Shown here piece by piece: positions 21,448-29,700 of a DNA stretch of 64,000 nucleotides. Made by a program: the position numbers and the translations under genes. The stretch is from an uncultured Bacteroidota bacterium (lineage in GTDB: Bacteria; Bacteroidota; Bacteroidia; Bacteroidales; P3). The stretch's first letter is position 1. Every line of letters begins with the position of its first letter. Below the pieces are notes generated by a model. It saw only the letters and a program-made list of their open reading frames with translations, was not told the DNA's origin and did no database searches. The DNA lies in contig CADBDA010000002.1 in NCBI GenBank assembly GCA_902793295.1, forward strand, positions 62,001 to 126,000. The letters run 5' to 3'.

Positions 21448-21530
21448 CCCAACAAAACGGCAATCCCACCTCCCCAACAAACCGACAACCCCACCTCCCA
21501 ACAAACCGACAATCGCGCCCCAACAATCGC
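21448..21530. repeat. Short degenerate tandem repeat, ~24-25 bp unit, 3+ copies
   Basis: The unit CCCAACAAACCGACAA with a following C-rich segment occurs three times, starting at about 21448, 21473 and 21497, with a fourth partial copy at about 21520. It lies in the intergenic stretch between the gcvP terminator and the convergent PepSY-like gene. No gene is visible there. Confidence 0.7.
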
Positions 21531-21580
21531 CCGCCAAGTCAACCTGCTTCTCGCCCCCTAATGGTGTGTGGAAAACAAAA

Positions 21581-21616
21581 AAGCAACGGCCGAAGGTTCC
21601 CCTTCAGCCGTCGCTT
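21581..21616 (-). terminator. Terminator hairpin for the PepSY-like gene
   Basis: Arms 21581-21596 and 21601-21616 pair over 16 positions with two mismatches around a TTCC loop. An A-rich stretch to the left (21571-21582) gives a U-tract on the minus strand. It lies 93 bp after the stop of the minus-strand gene. Confidence 0.7.
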
Positions 21617-21708
21617 CTGTTCTTGGTAATGGTTTAAGATCGGTTCGAAACAATCAATCGGTTCGGACGATGATCATTACCCTTGAACCGTAACCTCTCT
21701 TCCAATGG

Positions 21709-22182
21709 TCAGAGTTCTATCTCGTCAATGAATTTGTAGTCGGCTTCAAAGTTCATATAGCGCATGTTCTTCCAGCGTTTGGTGAAGAAGCCTTTGCGTT
21801 TGCCGACCAGCACCTGATAGGTGACCTTGTTCTTGATAAGCAGGCAGTAGAGTTCTTTCACCTTGTGGCCGGGGTGCATCTCCTCGATGGTCTGCATGAT
21901 GGCATGAGGATAGTATTTCTCCTCGATGTACCAGCGGGTTTCGGTCCCCTTGGGCGAGAAGCGGTAGACGGTGCGGGTGCCGTTATCGTTTGTATAGCTG
22001 GCATCGTACACCAACGAGTCGATCATCTCCCATTTCACCGATTTGACATTCTGAACCTGACGGTTGAAGTCTTTTACATAGCGTTCGGGAACATCCTTTT
22101 CCGAAACACTTTTGCCATTCTGGGCCAAAACAACATTTTGGGCCAGCAAAATGACAATGGTCAATGCGAATAATTTCTTCAT
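21709..22182 (-). CDS. PepSY-like (DUF2874-type) periplasmic protein
   Basis: A 157-aa protein with a clear signal peptide (MKKLFALTIVILL, cleavage after a short A-Q). The body has the PepSY-like pattern: V-P-E-R-Y-V-K-D-F followed by V-K-S-V-K-W, then a stretch of beta-strands with T-R-W-Y-I-E. These Bacteroidota proteins are structurally like the BLIP/PepSY fold and are of unknown function; many are periplasmic. It stands alone, with its own promoter (22225-22232) and terminator. Confidence 0.65.
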   Translation of the reverse strand: MKKLFALTIVILLAQNVVLAQNGKSVSEKDVPERYVKDFNRQVQNVKSVKWEMIDSLVYDASYTNDNGTRTVYRFSPKGTETRWYIEEKYYPHAIMQTIEEMHPGHKVKELYCLLIKNKVTYQVLVGKRKGFFTKRWKNMRYMNFEADYKFIDEIEL

Positions 22183-22224
22183 TGTTATGATTTTATAATG
22201 TTAGTATTCGTTCGTTGCGAACTA

Positions 22225-22232
22225 CAAATATA
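22225..22232 (-). promoter_or_regulatory. Bacteroidota -7 element of the PepSY-like gene
   Basis: On the minus strand this reads TATATTTG (TAnnTTTG), 42 bp before the ATG. A TTCG, one base off TTTG, lies 19 bp further upstream at 22252-22255. Confidence 0.6.
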
Positions 22233-22364
22233 CAAATAAAATTGAGAATGACGAACTTTTTAAAGGTCGTTTTTTGTTGTATGCCGACGTCCCACGATGC
22301 CGACAACGTACTGCCCCTTGTGCGACAGCTGTTGTCACTCTTCTAACGGCCTGTCGGCTACAGG

Positions 22365-23081
22365 CTATTTTCGGATGTTTTGGCAGAGTTGTGCGGCCAC
22401 TTTCTCTCCGTCGCGTATCACCTGCAGACACCAGCTCAGTTTGAGCGAAAGCAGCTCGTCTTCAGATAGTTGCCACGGAATGGTGGGGTTGGATCGCATG
22501 CGTTCGGTGGTGCTGAAAAGACACAGGGCGGCACTGACCGAGATGTTGAAGCTCTCGGTGAATCCGTACATGGGTATTTTGACGTAGGCGTCGGCACCGG
22601 CAACAGCTTCCGAGGTGAGGCCGGTGAGCTCGGTACCGAAGACGAGTGCGGTGGGTTGGCTCAAGTCAAGGTCGCCAATCAGGGTGTCCTTTTCGTGGGG
22701 CAGCGTGGCCACAATGCGGTAGCCTTTGTCGTGCAGATGTCGGTAGGTGTCGCCAATGGTGGCGTGCTTGTAGTAGTCCACCCATTTGCTGCTGCCTACG
22801 GCCACGTCGCCGGCTGGATTGAAGGCGTTGCGGTTCTCTACCACATGGACATCCTGCACCCCGAAGCAGTCGCAGCTGCGCAGCACGGCGCTGGCGTTGT
22901 GCGATTGGTAGATGTCTTCGAGCACCACTGCAATGTGGCGGGTGCGCATGGGCGCCAATCGGTCAAAGAGTTGGCGTTTGTTGTCGGACATGAAGGTGGA
23001 CAGTTCCTCGTAGAGCTGCTTTTTCTCTTCTGTGGTGCAGTCGTAGAACAGGTCTGTTTTGTCTATAAAACGTTCAGGCAT
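22365..23081 (-). CDS. trmH: tRNA 2'-O-methyltransferase, TrmH/SpoU family
   Basis: A 238-aa SPOUT methyltransferase. The three family motifs are present. Motif 1 is N-A-S-A-V-L-R-S (about residue 62), with the catalytic Arg. Motif 2 is L-V-F-G-T-E-L-T-G-L (about residue 147). Motif 3 is I-P-M-Y-G-F-T-E-S-F-N-I-S-V-S (about residue 170), which forms the SAM-binding knot. The length and the C-terminal extension match TrmH, which methylates G18 of tRNA. Another SpoU paralogue is possible, but the motif spelling favours TrmH. Confidence 0.85.
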   Translation of the reverse strand: MPERFIDKTDLFYDCTTEEKKQLYEELSTFMSDNKRQLFDRLAPMRTRHIAVVLEDIYQSHNASAVLRSCDCFGVQDVHVVENRNAFNPAGDVAVGSSKWVDYYKHATIGDTYRHLHDKGYRIVATLPHEKDTLIGDLDLSQPTALVFGTELTGLTSEAVAGADAYVKIPMYGFTESFNISVSAALCLFSTTERMRSNPTIPWQLSEDELLSLKLSWCLQVIRDGEKVAAQLCQNIRK

Positions 23082-23164
23082 AAGTGTTAATTGCTAGTGA
23101 CGGACGGAGATGTCTCCGTTTCGGCCGGATGGTTAAATGATGATTTGTCAAAATAGATGGTTTA

Positions 23165-23419
23165 TCAAACGAGATTGTTTTCCTTGATAGCCCGACAGAG
23201 CTGGTCGGGACAGCTGGTGGATTTGAATCCGCAGCGGATGCCTTGCAGCCGTTCGACGACAGCGGCGGCATCCATCCCTTCCACCAGTCGGCCTATCCCT
23301 TGCAGGTTGCCGTCGCAACCGCCCATAAATTGGACATTGTGCAGTCGCCCCTCGTCGTCAACGTCGAAGTCGATGGCTACCGAACAGGTGGATTGGGTAT
23401 AGTAGGTGAAGTGTTTCAT
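23165..23419 (-). CDS. TSCPD domain protein (TIGR03905 type)
   Basis: An 84-aa protein that is essentially one TSCPD domain. It has a strand pair with V-Q-F-M-G-G-C-D-G-N-L-Q-G-I, a helical middle, and the signature C-G-F-K-S-T-S-C-P-D-Q-L at the C-terminal end. Four cysteines (in G-C-D, R-C-G, S-C-P and L-C-R) could bind metal. In other proteins this domain forms the C-terminus of vitamin-B12-dependent ribonucleotide reductases. The stand-alone form has no established function. Confidence 0.85.
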   Translation of the reverse strand: MKHFTYYTQSTCSVAIDFDVDDEGRLHNVQFMGGCDGNLQGIGRLVEGMDAAAVVERLQGIRCGFKSTSCPDQLCRAIKENNLV

Positions 23420-23476
23420 TGTTGAACGTTTTTTTGTCGTTTGGTGGTATTTTGAATATTGTCAAATTCTTGATTG

Positions 23477-24604
23477 TTAGGATTGTTTCAGGATGCTCTC
23501 ATAAAGTGTCAGAAGTGATTGGATAATCGCTTCCGGACGGAACTGTCGGCATTGGTCAGCAGCGGCAGCAATGAGCTTTTGGCGTAGCGACGCTTCGTCA
23601 AGTGTCCGTCGCAGTTGGTCGGCAATATCTTCCGCATTGTCGGGTTCGGCATAGAGGGCGGCATTGCCTCCCACTTCGGGTAGCGACGAACTGCGGGCGG
23701 CGACAACGGGCGTTCCGCAGCAGAGCGATTCGAGGACGGGAATGCCGAAACCTTCGAAGATGGAAGGGTAGACCGAAGCTTCGGCTGCCGCATAGAGGGC
23801 TGGAAAATCGGCAAAGTCGGCATTGTGGAGAAAGTGGACCCGTTCGACAAGCTGCAGCTGTTCGACTGCTTGTTTCACTTGGTCGAAGTAGGGGGTGCGT
23901 CGTCCGACGATGACCAGATGGATATCCGGCGGCAGCAGGGCTAGTGAGCGGACAGCGGTGATTTGGTTCTTGCGCTCTTCGATGGTACCGACGCAGAGTA
24001 TGTAGCGTTCGGGTAGCCGATAACGCTGGCGCACCTGGCGGCAGTGGTCGGTATCGACAGGCTGTTGGAAAATGGGGTCGCACGACTGGTAGATGACCAG
24101 GGTCTTTGCGGGGTCGGCATGGAGCAGATCGACAGCGTCGCGCTCGGTTTGGCGACTGACGCATACCACCTTGTCGGCATGGTAGCAGGCGTGTCGGAAT
24201 TTGAGATGGTAGATGATGCGGTCAATGGCGTGAAACTGGTGGGGATAGCGCCAAGCAATAAGGTCGTGAATAGTGACCACGCGCCTGACTGAACTCGGCA
24301 GGAAAAGCGGCAGTTCGTGGCTGAGACCGTGGTAGAGGTCCACATGGAGTCGACGGGCGATGAAGCCTACGGCCACCGTCCGCCACAGCGAGGGACAAAG
24401 ACGCCACAACCCTCGGGGGGTGACGATGCGTACCTGGGGGTAGCCGTCGAAGCAGTCAGCATAGCGTCCCTTACGACTGGGCGTGAAAAGGACCAGGGTG
24501 ACTTCGGGATGTAGTTTGGCGAAGCCGCCGATGACCATGCGGCTGTAGTTGCCGAGTCCGGTATTGTTGGCGAAAGCTCGTTTGGCGTCGAAGGCTAGAA
24601 TCAC
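23477..24604 (-). CDS. Glycosyltransferase family 4 (GT-B) protein
   Basis: A 375-aa retaining GT-B glycosyltransferase. The N-terminal lobe has the acceptor glycine loop G-L-G-N-Y-S-R (about residue 16). The C-terminal lobe has the linker C-V-G-T-I-E-E-R-K-N-Q and the nucleotide-sugar E-x7-E motif, P-S-I-F-E-G-F-G-I-P-V-L-E-S, near residue 280. The start codon is GTG. It follows the GT2 gene by 80 bp on the same strand, so the two probably act together in lipopolysaccharide or surface glycan assembly. Donor and acceptor are unknown. Confidence 0.88.
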   Translation of the reverse strand: MILAFDAKRAFANNTGLGNYSRMVIGGFAKLHPEVTLVLFTPSRKGRYADCFDGYPQVRIVTPRGLWRLCPSLWRTVAVGFIARRLHVDLYHGLSHELPLFLPSSVRRVVTIHDLIAWRYPHQFHAIDRIIYHLKFRHACYHADKVVCVSRQTERDAVDLLHADPAKTLVIYQSCDPIFQQPVDTDHCRQVRQRYRLPERYILCVGTIEERKNQITAVRSLALLPPDIHLVIVGRRTPYFDQVKQAVEQLQLVERVHFLHNADFADFPALYAAAEASVYPSIFEGFGIPVLESLCCGTPVVAARSSSLPEVGGNAALYAEPDNAEDIADQLRRTLDEASLRQKLIAAAADQCRQFRPEAIIQSLLTLYESILKQS

Positions 24605-24684
24605 TTTGTAATCGATTGTTGAGTGTTGGAAATAAGAATAATAATATGTAATCTATAGATATGTGGAGAATGGTCCGTCGGTTC

Positions 24685-25470
24685 CTACCATATTGTTTCG
24701 AAGTCCTCGCTTTCGCGCACTTTTGGGTCGCGTTGCCATTCCAGCACTTTCGCGTATTTCAGATAGCTGTTGAGCGCTTTGGAGAGGGTGAGACTGAATC
24801 CGTCGATGCCGGCAAGGATGCCGCCCTTGAGGAAGTAGTTGCTCAGAAAGGCGCCGCTGAAATGGAGGAATGGGGTCCACGGACGGACTTTGCGTCCGCT
24901 GAGGTAGATGACTTTGGCGCTGCGGGTGCTGAAATTGCGACCGGGTTTGGCAAAAAGGTCGCCCGCCGATCGGTAGCTGTAGTGGAGAAGGTCGTATTTG
25001 ACACGCAGGGTGTTGTTTTCCGGGATACCTGAGTGCTGCTTGGTGTCGCGAAAACGCAAGCGGTCGTGACGGAACAGCCTGACCAGATAGTCGGGATACC
25101 ATCCGCAGCAGCGCACCCATCGGCTGCCGATGTAGTTCCGGCGGCGGAAGGCGTAGCCGTCGTAGGGCGACTGCTCCAAGTCGGTGGAACGGATGAATCG
25201 GACCAGCTCGTCCGACAAACGTTCATCGGCATCGATGCTGAGCACCCAAAGGTTGTGGATGTGGTTGAGCGCCACGTTCTTCTGTATGCCGTCTCCAAGA
25301 TAGGCCTGTTCGACAACAATGGCCCCGCATTGGCGTGCGATGTCGACGGTGGCGTCGGTGCTGAGTGAGTCGACAACGATGACTTCGTCACATACCTGCT
25401 GCAGACTGGCAATGGCTTGTGCTATGTTCTGTTCCTCGTTGAGTGTGGTGATGATGCCGGAAATTGACAT
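24685..25470 (-). CDS. Glycosyltransferase family 2 (WaaE/KdtX-like)
   Basis: A 261-aa GT-A glycosyltransferase. It shows I-I-T-T-L-N-E-E-Q-N-I at the N-terminus, V-V-D-S-L-S-T-D-A-T (about residue 33) and the D-A-D-E-R metal motif (about residue 80). It also has the later R-L-F-R-H block and a basic, aromatic C-terminus. This pattern is typical of the LPS-core beta-glucosyltransferase WaaE/KdtX group. It is cytosolic or membrane-associated and probably works on LPS core, paired with the GT4 gene next to it. Confidence 0.85.
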   Translation of the reverse strand: MSISGIITTLNEEQNIAQAIASLQQVCDEVIVVDSLSTDATVDIARQCGAIVVEQAYLGDGIQKNVALNHIHNLWVLSIDADERLSDELVRFIRSTDLEQSPYDGYAFRRRNYIGSRWVRCCGWYPDYLVRLFRHDRLRFRDTKQHSGIPENNTLRVKYDLLHYSYRSAGDLFAKPGRNFSTRSAKVIYLSGRKVRPWTPFLHFSGAFLSNYFLKGGILAGIDGFSLTLSKALNSYLKYAKVLEWQRDPKVRESEDFETIW

Positions 25471-25588
25471 GTGATGAATGGCGTTATTTATTTGAGAATT
25501 GAGACTTGGAATCGGTTGGATGGATGGTTGAAATACAGTATTTGTTCGGGACGGTTGAAATGCGGAATATCGTTTTTATACTATTGCT

Positions 25589-26194
25589 TTATTTGTTCAG
25601 TAACGAATCGTAGTGGTTCTTTATTGTGTGGCACACCTCGGCGAGTGGTATGTTTCGTATGTCGGCGGCGGCAGCATAGATGTCACGTATGTCGCAAAGG
25701 CTGTCGTCGGTTTCCAAAAAGAAGGGGTGCCGAAAGTCGCTGAGGGTGCCTCGGACCTTGGTGCGACGCGGGTCGAGGATGGCGGCACCGAAAGAGGGCC
25801 ATACGGCCGCACGAAAGAGTTGTTCGGCGAGTTGCGTTGTACCGATAAACCCATGGACCACCCAAATGCCTTCGGGGTGCTCCTTGCGGAGTGCGATGAG
25901 CTCATTGAAGGCGCGAACGCAGTGTATCACCATGGGCTTCTGAAGTTGCTCGGCTATGCGTATCTGCCATTGGAAGAGCTGCAACTGACGTGTGAACGAT
26001 GCGCTGCAGACCTTGTCAAGCCCGCATTCGCCCACCAAGTCGGTTTCGGAGAAAAGCCGATCGTACGCCGCGGCAAAGGCTTCATACGTCTGGCATGTCT
26101 CGTCGTCGGCTTTCCAGGGGTGTATACCAAAACTGCGAGGGGAGATGACTCCCTCCGCAGTCGGTCGGTGTGTATGGAAATCGATATATTCCAT
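25589..26194 (-). CDS. TatD-family metal-dependent hydrolase
   Basis: About 201 aa from the chosen ATG, which opens M-E-Y-I-D-F-H-T-H with the H-x-H metal motif at its usual place. An in-frame ATG at 26251 would add 19 residues not expected in the family. Further metal and active-site positions are G-E-C-G-L-D (about residue 77), I-H-C-V (about residue 107) and a late E-T-D-D-S. It is shorter than classical TatD (about 255-265 aa), as in several Bacteroidota members. TatD proteins are metal-dependent DNases; the substrate is not known here. Confidence 0.85.
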   Translation of the reverse strand: MEYIDFHTHRPTAEGVISPRSFGIHPWKADDETCQTYEAFAAAYDRLFSETDLVGECGLDKVCSASFTRQLQLFQWQIRIAEQLQKPMVIHCVRAFNELIALRKEHPEGIWVVHGFIGTTQLAEQLFRAAVWPSFGAAILDPRRTKVRGTLSDFRHPFFLETDDSLCDIRDIYAAAADIRNIPLAEVCHTIKNHYDSLLNK

Positions 26195-26263
26195 CGTTTG
26201 TGTCGATAGTTGGAAGTCGGACAAGGCGGTTTCTTTCGTCACAACTGCCAAATTCCATTATTG

Positions 26264-28423
26264 TTATTTCACTAGGAGTCGGCGCACTATGCGCTGTTCT
26301 TTGCTTTGGAAGACGACATTGTAGATGCCTTTGGGCAAGCGTCCAGCGTCGATGGTGAAACGGATGCTTCCGGCGCTGAACAGCTCGGTGCTGTGGACGG
26401 TGCGTCCGTTGGCGTCGACGATACTGACGGCATAGCGCTGTCCGTCGCCCAGGTCGATGTCGATATGGGCTTGGGTGGATGCGGGATTGGGGTAGAACTG
26501 GCCGAACGACGCCTCGTTGTCGACGCTCCGGATGCCGACAGTGGGCAGTTCACGTACGGGGGTGGTGTCCTCAACAACCCAGCTTTGGCCGAATACGAAA
26601 GTGATGTCCTCTTTGCTTACCGGAGCGGTCTCGAAATCAAAGTTGCTGCTGTCGATGCTGCCACCTTCTGTGTAGACGAAGGTGTAGTAGCCGCCCTGGC
26701 CGGCGGTCATGGGTTTGGTGATGGTTTTGCCGTTGTTGCTGGTGGCGGAGAGGTAGTACTCCACACTGTGCAGCGAATCGCCGTCTCCGATCAGTGGCAT
26801 CTGTCCGCTGAAGCGGTTGCCGTTGGCGGTCAGGCTGACGGTGTCCCATTGGGCGCTGTCCGCTTCGCGCCACACCAGTTCGGCATGGGCAATGCCGCTT
26901 TTGTTGGTGATGATGGCGCTGACAGGGATAGATTCCATCGAATCCAATGCGATGGTGTCGTGCAGGTTTTTGTGCAGAATGCGCACGGGGTTGTCGGCAG
27001 GAATCTGCTTGGTGATGCAATGGATGGCGCCGCCGCTGCCGTCGAATTCGCGCACATCGACGGGATAGATGGTGTAGCCGGGATAGGTTTTCTTCAAGGT
27101 TTCGATATTCTGACGGTCCCATTCGGCGGAGGGTATTCCGTTGGTCACCGTCGAGAAGCAGGGCTGCATGATGACGTTGTTGACGAAGGTGTGGTTGGAA
27201 TAGGTGCGGGAGTAGTTGTGGCTGTAGGTCACTTGGTTATAGAAGTTGTTGCCGTTGTCATCGCTGGGGAAGGGGATATTGCCCATGACGTAGTAGTTGC
27301 GGTCGAAAATCGACATATAGGAGCAGAGCGAGTCGATGTTGCGCTGGCCGGTCATGTAGTCGGTCCAGTGACTGTAGGCATTGGGCATGATGGAGAAGAC
27401 AAATCCGTTCTCGTCCCAGGCGTCGGCATAGAGGTCCACGTGTCCGGTGCCGCCGTCGTACTGGTAGGCCGGCAGGATATGGGTGGCTCGTTGGCCGATC
27501 AGGTCGTGCAGACCTTGGCGCACCTCGCTGGGACTCATCGGGGTGACTTGGACGTAGCTGATGGAGGAGGTGTTCACACCGTCCCATGTCATCGGACCGT
27601 AATCGAGGGTGTTTTTGTTGTAGATGGCGTCGCTCGAGAAGACCATGCCGGTTCCGTCAACAAGGCAGTTGCCGCCTTCCCACTTGATGTTGGAAATGTA
27701 ATTGGGCAGACCGTACTGCTGGCTGATGAGGGTGGGGAGGGAGTCGTCGAGCGAACGATTGGGATAGTAGGTGAAATCGAGCATGCCCACCTCGTCGTTG
27801 TCGCCATAGTAGAAGCAGATGGGACCGCAGTCGCGGTACCATATCGAGTTGCCGGGTCCGACAATGAAACGGATGTTGTCGTGCCGCAGGTTCATTCTTT
27901 GCAACTTGCGGTGGACGATGGCGGAATCGGCCGCATTCTCGATGTGGACCCACGCCTGAGCTCCACCCAATTGGATGGCATCCATCAGGTAGAAGAAGAC
28001 ATTGCCATGCGACGAGGTGGTATCCATGACACCCTTGTAGGGCCCCATACCTCTTGTCATCCAACGGCCTGTCAGATATTGGTAGTACTGCGCCACACCA
28101 GTCAATAGGGGAGTCGCCGACCAGTATCCGGATCCTTGCGAGGTGGCGGGTATGTAGTTGTAGGGGGCGGTGACGGCGATGGCTCGTACCTCTTCCCACT
28201 CACCGGGGAACCACACGCGTCCGTCGGGCATGGCTTTGGCCGATTTGGGTTGTGTCATCACATGGTCGCTAATCGGAATGTTGGGATTGCGGTAGTGCGA
28301 GATGTCACGTTTTTGCACGGTGATGCGAAACTGGTGCATCATCTCTTCTGTGGGTTGCAGGTTTTGGGCGGACAATCCGATACAGAGGACACAAAGAAGG
28401 GTGAGAAGAGAGGCTTTTCTCAT
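26264..28423 (-). CDS. T9SS-secreted deiminase of the PPAD / agmatine deiminase superfamily
   Basis: A 719-aa (724 from the first ATG at 28438) multidomain exported protein. Numbering below is from 28438. A signal peptide spans residues 6-24. The guanidino-modifying (PAD_porph) catalytic domain covers about 75-500, with D203 in W-Y-R-D-C-G-P, H333 and D335 in G-H-V-D-L-Y, Asn in the F-V-N-N-V block (about 420) and Cys474 in G-A-I-H-C-I-T. An Ig-like domain follows at about 510-610. The last 85 residues from Y-P-N-P-A are a T9SS type A sorting domain, ending in R-R-L-L-V-K. The domain order matches P. gingivalis peptidylarginine deiminase. Whether it acts on peptidyl-arginine, free arginine or agmatine cannot be read from the sequence. 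Confidence 0.85.
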   Translation of the reverse strand: MRKASLLTLLCVLCIGLSAQNLQPTEEMMHQFRITVQKRDISHYRNPNIPISDHVMTQPKSAKAMPDGRVWFPGEWEEVRAIAVTAPYNYIPATSQGSGYWSATPLLTGVAQYYQYLTGRWMTRGMGPYKGVMDTTSSHGNVFFYLMDAIQLGGAQAWVHIENAADSAIVHRKLQRMNLRHDNIRFIVGPGNSIWYRDCGPICFYYGDNDEVGMLDFTYYPNRSLDDSLPTLISQQYGLPNYISNIKWEGGNCLVDGTGMVFSSDAIYNKNTLDYGPMTWDGVNTSSISYVQVTPMSPSEVRQGLHDLIGQRATHILPAYQYDGGTGHVDLYADAWDENGFVFSIMPNAYSHWTDYMTGQRNIDSLCSYMSIFDRNYYVMGNIPFPSDDNGNNFYNQVTYSHNYSRTYSNHTFVNNVIMQPCFSTVTNGIPSAEWDRQNIETLKKTYPGYTIYPVDVREFDGSGGAIHCITKQIPADNPVRILHKNLHDTIALDSMESIPVSAIITNKSGIAHAELVWREADSAQWDTVSLTANGNRFSGQMPLIGDGDSLHSVEYYLSATSNNGKTITKPMTAGQGGYYTFVYTEGGSIDSSNFDFETAPVSKEDITFVFGQSWVVEDTTPVRELPTVGIRSVDNEASFGQFYPNPASTQAHIDIDLGDGQRYAVSIVDANGRTVHSTELFSAGSIRFTIDAGRLPKGIYNVVFQSKEQRIVRRLLVK

Positions 28424-28456
28424 AAACTGGTACATCATTTATGAAGTTTAAAAATA

Positions 28457-28495
28457 GGGTTAAGAATCAGATCGCAGGATCTGATTCTTTAACCC
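28457..28495 (-). terminator. Long hairpin downstream of kce, just before the deiminase gene
   Basis: Arms 28457-28473 and 28478-28495 form a 17-bp stem with one bulged T and a GCAG loop, flanked on the left by TAAAAATA, which is U-rich on the minus strand. It has the form of a strong intrinsic terminator or attenuator. It ends only about 20-34 bp before the candidate deiminase starts at 28438 and 28423. Confidence 0.85.
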
Positions 28496-28530
28496 ATTTG
28501 TCGATAAACATAAACCTTAGCGGTTCTTTT

Positions 28531-29403
28531 TTATCTGCGTTTGAGGCTGAGGATTTCGCGAGCCTCGTCGCTGGTGGCGATTGGGCGGCCCAGCAGTTTG
28601 GCCATACGGACCACCTTGTCGACCAACTCACCGTTGCTCTTGGCAAGGACGCCACGTTCCAGATAGAGGTTGTCTTCGAATCCGACGCGGACATTGCCGC
28701 CCATGACGATGGCGGGAGCAGCGAGGGTGAAGGCGTTGCGGCCGATGCCGGTGGCCGTCCAGGTGCTGCCGGCGGGAATGTTCTTGGACATCCACACCAG
28801 GTTGTCGACGGTGGCGGAAGCGCAGCCGAGGACGCCGAGGACGAAGTTGAACTGCATGGGAACCAAGGGTAGCGGGTTGCCGTCGGGGCCGTTGACGCCG
28901 AAAGCGCTGGGCACCTGACCCTTCTTGGCCATGTGGACGATGGTTTCGAGATGGCCCATTTCAAAGCACTCGTATTCGGGTTTGATGCCCTTCTCGATCA
29001 TGCGTTTGCCGAAGGCGCGCATGGTGGGCATGGTGTTGTCGAAGATGTCGTCACCGAAGTTGCAGGTGCCGCAGTCGAGGGTGGCCATTTCGGGAATGGG
29101 GGTGGTGTTGGTGGAGTCGAGACGTTCGTCGGGAGTCATACCGACAGCGCCGCCGGTGGAAGGAATAAGGATGACGTTGGGGCATTCTTTGAGGATGGCC
29201 TCAGTGCACTCCTGGAAGCGGGTGTGGCTCTGGGTGGGGGTGCCGTCATCTTCACGTACATGAAGGTGGACGATGGCAGCTCCGGCATCGACAGCCGATT
29301 TGGCTTCGCGAACGATTTCTTCTACGGTATAGGGAACATTGGGGTTCTGTTCCTTGGTGACTTCTGCGCCACAGATGGCGGCGGTGATGATAAGTTTATC
29401 CAT
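28531..29403 (-). CDS. kce: 3-keto-5-aminohexanoate cleavage enzyme (BKACE family)
   Basis: A 290-aa TIM-barrel beta-keto acid cleavage enzyme. The zinc-binding pair H46-x-H48 lies in I-V-H-L-H-V-R. The family blocks S-T-G-G near residue 82, F-G-V-N-G-P-D-G near residue 178 and G-I-G-R-N near residue 230 are present. Kce condenses 3-keto-5-aminohexanoate with acetyl-CoA, giving acetoacetate and 3-aminobutyryl-CoA in anaerobic lysine fermentation. The usual partner genes (kdd, kal, kamA, kamDE) are not next to it. Other BKACE members use different beta-keto acids, so the substrate is likely but not proven. Confidence 0.85.
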   Translation of the reverse strand: MDKLIITAAICGAEVTKEQNPNVPYTVEEIVREAKSAVDAGAAIVHLHVREDDGTPTQSHTRFQECTEAILKECPNVILIPSTGGAVGMTPDERLDSTNTTPIPEMATLDCGTCNFGDDIFDNTMPTMRAFGKRMIEKGIKPEYECFEMGHLETIVHMAKKGQVPSAFGVNGPDGNPLPLVPMQFNFVLGVLGCASATVDNLVWMSKNIPAGSTWTATGIGRNAFTLAAPAIVMGGNVRVGFEDNLYLERGVLAKSNGELVDKVVRMAKLLGRPIATSDEAREILSLKRR

Positions 29404-29467
29404 TGGTGTGATTGATTATATTGATTATTAATTATTAATGCGTTTGTTGAATTTGTTTTTTAAACTG

Positions 29468-29475
29468 CAAAGATA
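29468..29475 (-). promoter_or_regulatory. Bacteroidota -7 element of kce
   Basis: On the minus strand this reads TATCTTTG, 64 bp before the kce ATG. A matching -33 box at the ideal distance is not evident. Confidence 0.55.
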
Positions 29476-29550
29476 CGATATTTTTCTGATTTGTAAGCAT
29501 TTTTTTTGCCAAGCCGAACCGCTTATGATGGCAAATCTGCCGCAACGGGG

Positions 29551-29596
29551 TTAAGGACTTTAAGGACCTTAAGGCCTTAAGGCCATTAAGGTCTTG
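29551..29596. repeat. TTAAGG tandem/palindromic repeat between kce and ruvC
   Basis: TTAAGG occurs five times (starts at 29551, 29560, 29569, 29577 and 29586), at 9, 9, 8 and 9 bp spacing. The array also contains the perfect palindrome CCTTAAGGCCTTAAGG (29567-29582) and an outer stem of GACCTTAA (29565-29572) with TTAAGGTC (29586-29593). It lies in the divergent intergenic region kce/ruvC, upstream of both promoters. Confidence 0.85.
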
Positions 29597-29647
29597 GGGG
29601 AACTTTGGATTTTAACTGTAACACTGTAACGTGTAACGGATGGGTGG

Positions 29648-29678
29648 TTGGTGGTATTGAGTTTTTTTTGTATTTTTG
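29648..29678 (+). promoter_or_regulatory. Bacteroidota promoter of ruvC
   Basis: TTG (29648-29650), a 20-bp spacer, then TATTTTTG (29671-29678), 22 bp before the ATG at 29701. It supports that ATG over earlier in-frame codons. Confidence 0.7.
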
Positions 29679-29700
29679 CAAATCATTTTTTGTGATTGTG

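Noticed and set aside
26306-28108. A 600-codon open frame on the plus strand opposite the deiminase
   Set aside because: The composition (Val/Gly/Asp-rich without motifs) is typical of antisense translation, and the minus strand encodes a complete exported enzyme.
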